Source: Mycobacterium sp. (GTDB lineage Bacteria > Actinomycetota > Actinomycetes > Mycobacteriales > Mycobacteriaceae). Taken from it: DNA of 16,560 bases. The notes beneath the pieces were generated by a model. It did not search any database and was not told where the DNA came from. It worked only from the letters and a program-made list of their open reading frames with translations. The DNA lies in contig JAOPWF010000236.1 in assembly GCA_025965815.1 (NCBI GenBank), positions 1-16,560 of the forward strand, given 5' to 3'. Both the position numbers and the translations under genes were made by a program. Below, in pieces: positions 14,208 through 16,560 of this stretch. Every line of letters starts with the position of its first letter. Position 1 is the first letter of the stretch.

Positions 14208-15299
14208 ATGCCGGCGAAGTTTTTCTGGTTCCTGCCCACCAACGGTGACAGCCGCTCGATCGTCGGAGCGTCGCACGCGTCGTCGCACCACATCCTGCCG
14301 GACGGGTACCGCGAGCCGAGTCGTCGCTACCTGGCCGAGGTGGCCCGCGCCGCCGACCGGCTCGGCTACGAGGGGGTGCTCACACCGACCGGGACCTGGT
14401 GCGAAGATGCCTGGCTGACCTCTGCCGCGCTGCTCGCCGAGACCGAACGGCTGAAGTTCCTGGTCGCGTTCCGGCCCGGTCTGGTGCCGCCCACCCTGGC
14501 CGCGCAGCAGACAGCGACCCTGCAGCGGTTCTCCGAGGGGCGGGTACTGCTCAACATCGTCAGCGGCGGCGACGACGTCGAGCAGCGCAGGTTCGGTGAC
14601 TGGCTCGGCCACGACGAGCGTTACGCCCGCACCGGCGAATTCCTGGACATTGTGACGTCGATCTGGAGTCAGGAGTCGGTCGACTTCGACGGCAAGTACT
14701 ACAAGGTATCCGATGGCCGGGTCTCGACGCCGCCGGATCCGTTGCCGCAGATCTATTTCGGCGGTTCGTCGCCGGCGGCGCTGCCGATCGCCGCCGAGTT
14801 CGTCGATGTCTACCTCACCTGGGGCGAACCGCCGCAGGCGGCGGCGGCCAAGGTGGAGCAGGTTCGCGCGCTGGCCGCGGCCCGCGGTAGGAATATTCGC
14901 TTCGGTATCCGGCTGCACACCATCAGCCGCGACACGTCAGCCGCAGCCTGGGCGGTCGCCGACGAGTTGGTCGGTGAGCTCAGCCCCGATCAGATCGCCA
15001 AAGCGACTGCGCTGCATGCCAAGTCGGAGTCCGAAGGACAGCGTCGGATGACCGCCCTGCACGGCGGCCGCGTGGACCAGCTGGAGATCTACCCGAACCT
15101 GTGGGCCGGCGTGGGCCTGGTCCGCGGCGGCGCAGGCACCGCTCTGGTGGGCAGCCACGAGGAAGTCGCGAACCTCATCTACGAGTACCACTCGCTGGGT
15201 TTCGATGAGTTCATCCTGTCCGGCTACCCGCATCTGGAGGAAGCGTACTGGTTTGCCGAGGGCGTGCTGCCGTTGCTGAAGCAGAAGGGCGTCGCGTAA
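14208..15299 (+). CDS. ssuD: FMNH2-dependent alkanesulfonate monooxygenase SsuD
   Basis: SsuD is a two-component, luciferase-like flavin monooxygenase. It uses FMNH2 and O2 to cleave alkanesulfonates to aldehyde and sulfite, releasing sulfur for growth in the cytoplasm. The 363-residue protein begins AKFFWFLPTNGDSR and has TGTWCEDAW (Cys65), IRLHTISRDT (His237) and GLVRGGAGTALVG (Arg306). These correspond in position to E. coli Cys54, His228 and Arg297. NIVSGGDDVEQRRFGD, PQIYFGGSSPAAL and the ending FILSGYPHLEEAYWFAE are strongly diagnostic. AGGAG at 14198-14202, overlapping the ssuA stop, sets the ATG at 14208; the longer open frame upstream is a shadow inside ssuA. The reductase partner ssuE is not in the window, so FMNH2 must come from elsewhere. 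Confidence 0.94.
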   Translation: MPAKFFWFLPTNGDSRSIVGASHASSHHILPDGYREPSRRYLAEVARAADRLGYEGVLTPTGTWCEDAWLTSAALLAETERLKFLVAFRPGLVPPTLAAQQTATLQRFSEGRVLLNIVSGGDDVEQRRFGDWLGHDERYARTGEFLDIVTSIWSQESVDFDGKYYKVSDGRVSTPPDPLPQIYFGGSSPAALPIAAEFVDVYLTWGEPPQAAAAKVEQVRALAAARGRNIRFGIRLHTISRDTSAAAWAVADELVGELSPDQIAKATALHAKSESEGQRRMTALHGGRVDQLEIYPNLWAGVGLVRGGAGTALVGSHEEVANLIYEYHSLGFDEFILSGYPHLEEAYWFAEGVLPLLKQKGVA

Positions 15300-15363
15300 C
15301 GGCCGGCTGATTCCGCGTGGCATTCCGCATGAACGTCGTTCGGCGGTCAAGCTGAGCCCCTTC

Positions 15364-15915
15364 GTGGGGTTCGTACCGTGGATCATCTACTGGGTGGTGG
15401 CTGGTGGCCCAAGTACCTGGCTGTACGGCGCGCTGTGCGCGGTGATCTCCGCGATCATCCTCGGGGTGTCGATGGGGCGGAGCGGTCCCAAGCTACTCGA
15501 CGTCGTGACAATCGTGTTCTTCGTCGCGGTGACGCTGGCCGCAATGATCGTCGGTGCCCATGACCGGGACTGGATGGACACGTACTCCACCACGCTCTCC
15601 AGCGGCGTGCTGACCGTGATGGCACTCGGCTCCCTGGTGTTCGTACCGTTCACGGAGCAGTAATCCCGTGAGTCGGCGCCGCAGCATGAGTGGGAGAAGT
15701 CGGCGTTCAGAAGCACGAACCGCGTCCTGACACTGATGTGGGGGCTGGTGTTCGCGCTGACTGCGGTTCTGGGATTCCTCGCGGCCAAGGCGCCGTCGAC
15801 CGGCGACTGGACCGACTGGGTGATACCGGTCGTGGTGAGCGTCGGTGCGGTGGGGATGACCCAGATCTACCCCGACCGGGCACGGTCACGGTCACGCGCG
15901 CGGCCGACCGGATAA
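15364..15915 (+). pseudogene. Membrane protein gene interrupted by in-frame TAA
   Basis: From GTG 15364 the frame gives 99 residues with four hydrophobic helices (FVPWIIYWVVAG, WLYGALCAVISAIILGV, LDVVTIVFFVAVTLAAMIV, SGVLTVMALGSLVFVPF). It ends FTEQ at TAA 15661-15663. The same frame then continues without shift for 83 codons to TAA 15913-15915: hydrophilic RESAPQHEWEK, then RVLTLMWGLVFALTAVLGFLAA and DWVIPVVVSVGAVGMTQIYP, two more helices and a basic tail. The halves read as one six-helix protein of about 183 residues split by a single nonsense codon. No convincing start is visible either: the frame runs upstream to a TGA at 15277 with only CTG codons, and the GTG has no ribosome binding site. 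Decay, a sequencing error or readthrough are possible. An internal ATG at 15736 could restart the second half. Function unknown. Confidence 0.65.
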
Positions 15916-15921
15916 GCGCCT

Positions 15922-15938
15922 ATCCGGGCCACCCGGGT
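15922..15938. terminator. Short hairpin between convergent gene ends
   Basis: CCGGG (15924-15928) and CCCGG (15932-15936) pair around a CCA loop. The outer T-G and A-T pairs (15922-15923 with 15937-15938) extend the stem to seven. It lies in the 32-base gap between two convergent genes. There is no T-tract, so termination is only a guess. Confidence 0.3.
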
Positions 15939-15947
15939 CGTCGGCGG

Positions 15948-16560
15948 CTAGCAGACGAACTTCACACCGATATCGGCCGGCGGGGTGACCTGCTTGGCGC
16001 ACGCGTACGGCGCGATTCCGGCGTCACTGAACCGGACCGCTGACTGGTGGGCATAGTTCACGCAGTACAGCCCGACCGGATCGGTACGGCACCGGTAGTC
16101 GCCGAATGACAGTGAGTCACCGTAGGCCAGTTGCGGACCGTCACCGTCGCTGAACCGCCCGGGGTCGCCGTGGACCGAGCCGACCTCGATGGTGGAGCCG
16201 TCGAAATCGACCCATCCACCGATCCACTCGCCGTAGGCGTCCTGCGGCCGCGGCGGCGGGTCGGCGAGCTGCACCAGGCAGGCCAGCGCGCCGCCACTGT
16301 GCTTCGCATCGGTCATACAGGTGGTTTTGCCCGACGGTGTGGTGAACGCAACGTCGTCACCCAACTGTGTCGTGGCCCCGTCGCGGGTGGCACTGTGAAA
16401 GCCCGCGGCATCGACCGGAGTGCCCGCTTCGATCCACGCGATCACACCGGCTATCGGGGTGTCCGGTGGTGGGGGTGTCAGTGCCCGCGTTGGTGACTTT
16501 GTGGTGAGTGGCGGACGGGAAGCGCTGGTGCTCGGCGGTGCGGTCAGCGACGGCCCGGCA
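15948..16560 (-). CDS. Secreted or lipoprotein-like protein, 3' part (start outside window)
   Basis: The minus-strand frame is open to the right edge, so the N-terminus is missing; the GTG at 16445 is internal. About 204 residues are visible. The first 35 or so are Ser/Thr/Pro-rich (SLTAPPSTSASRPP, then ALTPPPPDTP), the kind of linker that follows a lipobox or signal peptide in mycobacterial exported proteins. The globular part has six cysteines, in TTCMTD, LACLVQ, DYRCRT, LYCVNY, YACAK and the C-terminal KFVC, enough for three disulfides, plus many Trp/Gly turns (EWIGGWVDFDG, GDSLSFGDY). It resembles mycobacterial lipoproteins such as LppI, a gene located near rbpA in M. tuberculosis. I cannot confirm that identity from sequence alone. 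No enzymatic motif is seen. Confidence 0.75.
   Translation of the reverse strand, partial: AGPSLTAPPSTSASRPPLTTKSPTRALTPPPPDTPIAGVIAWIEAGTPVDAAGFHSATRDGATTQLGDDVAFTTPSGKTTCMTDAKHSGGALACLVQLADPPPRPQDAYGEWIGGWVDFDGSTIEVGSVHGDPGRFSDGDGPQLAYGDSLSFGDYRCRTDPVGLYCVNYAHQSAVRFSDAGIAPYACAKQVTPPADIGVKFVC

Overview
The window is high-GC (roughly two thirds G+C by eye) actinobacterial chromosome, almost certainly from a Mycobacterium/Mycolicibacterium species. The left half carries the block cobN, F420-type PPOX enzyme, fxsA, amidohydrolase, lnt, ppm1, rbpA that is characteristic of mycobacteria (known from M. tuberculosis as roughly Rv2062c to Rv2050, on the opposite orientation). lnt and ppm1 are separate overlapping genes, as in fast-growing species, rather than the single fused gene of M. 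tuberculosis. Coding density is very high. No stretch above 300 bases lacks a gene; the longest gap is 164 bases at 11421-11584. I see no tRNA, rRNA, CRISPR array, insertion sequence or prophage gene.

Layout. Positions 1-7062 read rightward: the 3' end of cobN (cobalamin cobalt insertion), two tandem PPOX/F420 paralogs, fxsA, a YtcJ-like amidohydrolase, lnt (lipoprotein N-acylation) and ppm1 (polyprenol-phosphate-mannose synthesis). lnt overlaps both its neighbours by a few bases. rbpA follows in convergent orientation (7066-7404) with an ECF-sigma-like promoter. A small zinc-finger-like protein (7526-7855) diverges from rbpA and converges on a probable 8-oxoguanine deaminase (7863-9221, minus).

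From 9339 comes an unusual fusion of an OmpR/PhoB-type winged helix with an alpha/beta hydrolase, then a lipoprotein of unknown function (10716-11420). The lipoprotein is preceded by three 7-bp repeats at an 11-bp period and followed by a long intrinsic-terminator hairpin. Next is an alkanesulfonate operon ssuC-ssuB-ssuA-ssuD (11585-15299): importer permease, ATPase, lipoprotein binding protein and desulfonating monooxygenase. The right end holds a six-helix membrane protein gene broken by one in-frame TAA, then the 3' part of a cysteine-containing secreted protein on the minus strand that runs off the window.

Themes. Several genes (1422, 2767, 7526, 11585) have a TANNNT element ending 6-8 bases before an ATG/GTG and no Shine-Dalgarno, the pattern of mycobacterial leaderless transcripts. 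Cell-envelope maturation (lnt, ppm1, fxsA) sits beside stress transcription control (rbpA). The least described parts are the winged-helix/hydrolase regulator with its candidate operators and the stop-interrupted membrane protein.
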